DNA from: CAUUGB01 sp963544615
GTDB taxonomy: Bacteria > Patescibacteriota > Microgenomatia > UBA1400 > PJMF01
Length of the DNA stretch: 8,118 nt
Reading direction: 5' to 3'
NCBI GenBank assembly: GCA_963544615.1
Contig: CAUUGB010000031.1
Coordinates: 1-8,118 of the forward strand
In this document: in pieces, positions 6,981 to 8,118 of the stretch
Position numbering within the stretch: position 1 is the first letter of the stretch
Layout of the letters: each line of letters opens with the position of its first letter
Position numbers and translations under genes: made by a program
The notes under the pieces: generated by a model
Seen by the model: only the letters and a program-made list of their open reading frames with translations
Databases searched by the model: none
Told to the model about the DNA's origin: nothing

Positions 6981-8118
6981 TTACTCCTTAAGAGGGCTAG
7001 TTTCTTCTCTTTTTAGCGTGGGAAAGGCAATTACCTCTTTAATTGACCAAGTATTGGTAAGCAACATCACCAATCTATCAATGCCTAAACCCACCCCACC
7101 TAAAGGTGGCATACCATATTCCATTGCTTCCAAAAAATCCTCATCCATGGGTTGAGCTTCTTGATCTCCTGCTCGCAAGCGGGCTTGTTCACTGCTAAAG
7201 CGCTGATATTGATCGAGTGGGTCGGTAATCTCACTCCAACCATCAGAAATTTCTTTGCCGCCAATATAAAGCTCATAGCGCTCCACCAAATTTTTATCTT
7301 GACGATGAATTTTAGCTAAAGGGCTAACGTCTTTGGGATAATCAATAATCCAAGTAGGTTCGAGTAATTTTTTGGTGACTAAATGATCAAAGAGAGAGAA
7401 AATTGCCTTACCTCTAGTAAACTCACCCACTGGGTGCAAATTGTATTGCTCTAAAAGCTGTTGCAGTTGGGAGCTACTTAAATCATCCACCGGCAAAGCA
7501 GCTAATTGGGCTAAAGCTTGCTTTAAGCTTAATACCCGCCAAGGCTTACCATTATCAAGGACAATTTGCCGCTCACCTAAAAACAACTTGTCGCTCTTGT
7601 TAAGTTCATGGTGTAAATATTTAATTAAACTCTCCACCTCACTCATCATCAGGCGATAATCAGCAAAAGCGCGATACCATTCAATCATGGTAAACTCTGG
7701 CAAATGCGTTTGGTCAATACCCTCATTACGGAAATTACGGGCAATTTCGTAAACCTTTTCCATGCCTCCTACAATCAGGCGTTTCAAATAAAGCTCCGGA
7801 GCAATGCGCAAATAAAATTGAGCGTCATCTAAGGCTTTCATGGTGGTGGTAAAAGGACGAGCATTAGTACCTCCATAAAGCGGCTGGAGAATGGGAGTTT
7901 CCACCTCGGTATAACCTAATTTCTCTTGCATAAAATAGCGCAATAGCTTAATAATCTGCCAGCGAGAGCGCAAAACTTGCCCGGACTGAGCGTTGAGGAG
8001 CAAATCTAAATAACGCTGACGAAAGCGAGCTTGTTTGTCTTGAGCTTTATTAAAATTAGAGGGTAGGGGACGCAAAGCTTTGCCCAAAAACTCAAACTCG
8101 TCTACCATAATGGTGACC
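6981..8118 (-). CDS. lysS: Lysyl-tRNA synthetase (class II), N-terminus cut by the right edge
   Basis: LysRS charges tRNA-Lys with lysine. The 379 visible codons cover the whole class II catalytic domain. Numbered from the Met codon at 8108, these are the GKALRPLP linker (9-16), RFRQRYLDLL (28-37), motif 1 ending TPILQPLYGGTNARPF (71-86), motif 2 around RNFRNEGIDQTHLPEFTMIE (124-143), EISDGWSEITDP (286-297), and motif 3 GGVGLGIDRLVMLL (337-350). The ATG at 8108-8106 is not the true start: the frame stays open to the edge with Val-Thr-Ile before it, and these residues continue the strand that joins the anticodon-binding OB domain to the core. About 120 residues, the OB domain, should lie beyond position 8118. 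The C-terminus overlaps the serS ribosome site. The identification is secure, since class II motifs and the lysine-specific blocks are intact. Confidence 0.96.
   Translation of the reverse strand, partial: VTIMVDEFEFLGKALRPLPSNFNKAQDKQARFRQRYLDLLLNAQSGQVLRSRWQIIKLLRYFMQEKLGYTEVETPILQPLYGGTNARPFTTTMKALDDAQFYLRIAPELYLKRLIVGGMEKVYEIARNFRNEGIDQTHLPEFTMIEWYRAFADYRLMMSEVESLIKYLHHELNKSDKLFLGERQIVLDNGKPWRVLSLKQALAQLAALPVDDLSSSQLQQLLEQYNLHPVGEFTRGKAIFSLFDHLVTKKLLEPTWIIDYPKDVSPLAKIHRQDKNLVERYELYIGGKEISDGWSEITDPLDQYQRFSSEQARLRAGDQEAQPMDEDFLEAMEYGMPPLGGVGLGIDRLVMLLTNTWSIKEVIAFPTLKREETSPLKE
6984..6989 (-). promoter_or_regulatory. serS Shine-Dalgarno embedded in the lysS 3' end
   Basis: The minus strand reads AAGGAG, then TAA (the lysS stop), three bases, and the serS ATG. 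The ribosome site therefore encodes the last Lys-Glu of LysRS and is covered by ribosomes finishing lysS, which ties serS translation to lysS translation. Spacing to the ATG is six bases. Confidence 0.8.

Noticed and set aside
6967..7659. Plus-strand frames of 62 and 72 codons opposite lysS
   Set aside because: Both are shadows of the synthetase gene with no ribosome site or plausible domain.
6981..8108. Reading lysS as a complete gene starting at the Met codon at 8108
   Set aside because: The frame is open to the window edge and the residues before this Met fit the OB-domain strand of LysRS. Starting here would remove the whole anticodon-binding domain.
1..8118. Alternative genetic code with UGA read as glycine or tryptophan
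   Set aside because: All genes read full length under the standard bacterial code with no internal UGA, and conserved Gly and Trp positions use normal codons. The complete genes all end in TAA or TAG, but five genes are too few to argue from that.

Overview
The window reads as ordinary bacterial chromosome of roughly 40% G+C. It carries one short two-gene unit on the plus strand and one four-gene run on the minus strand. The nuclease and the DUF1704 protein resemble, from memory, versions common in Candidate Phyla Radiation genomes (Patescibacteria, especially Microgenomates). Transcription units that start with almost no leader are compatible with this. The assignment is an inference and rests on no 16S or marker placement. 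No UGA recoding is needed to read any gene, which argues against Gracilibacteria or Absconditabacteria.

Layout. Positions 1-232 (minus) hold the first 77 codons of an unrecognised AT-rich gene with a strong AGGAGG ribosome site; it runs off the left edge. Positions 233-442 are a 210-base divergent intergenic region with a candidate extended -10 promoter for each side. Positions 443-2254 (plus) hold a RecB/Cas4-like PD-(D/E)XK nuclease with an iron-sulfur cysteine set, followed with no gap (TAA directly before ATG) by a DUF1704/MATCAP-type zinc metallopeptidase. That gene converges on, and overlaps by 101 bases, a class A penicillin-binding protein (minus, 2154-4739). Reading the minus strand in its own direction, the order is lysS (runs off the right edge), serS, a family 2 glycosyltransferase, then the penicillin-binding protein.

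How the genes work together. lysS and serS are tightly coupled: the serS ribosome site lies inside the last lysS codons. The glycosyltransferase starts five bases after the serS stop, so the three are probably one message. The penicillin-binding protein lies 46 bases further on and has its own consensus TATAAT just before its GTG start, so it may be transcribed both by read-through and independently. The glycosyltransferase and the penicillin-binding protein together suggest an envelope-building pair downstream of translation genes. The nuclease-peptidase pair has no obvious link to them.

I see no tRNA, rRNA, CRISPR array, insertion sequence or clear intrinsic terminator. I do not see a convincing new multi-gene system. 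The points most worth following are the nuclease-metallopeptidase pair, the two near-leaderless GTG starts, the tail-to-tail coding overlap, the long basic N-terminus of the penicillin-binding protein, and the unrecognised gene at the left edge.
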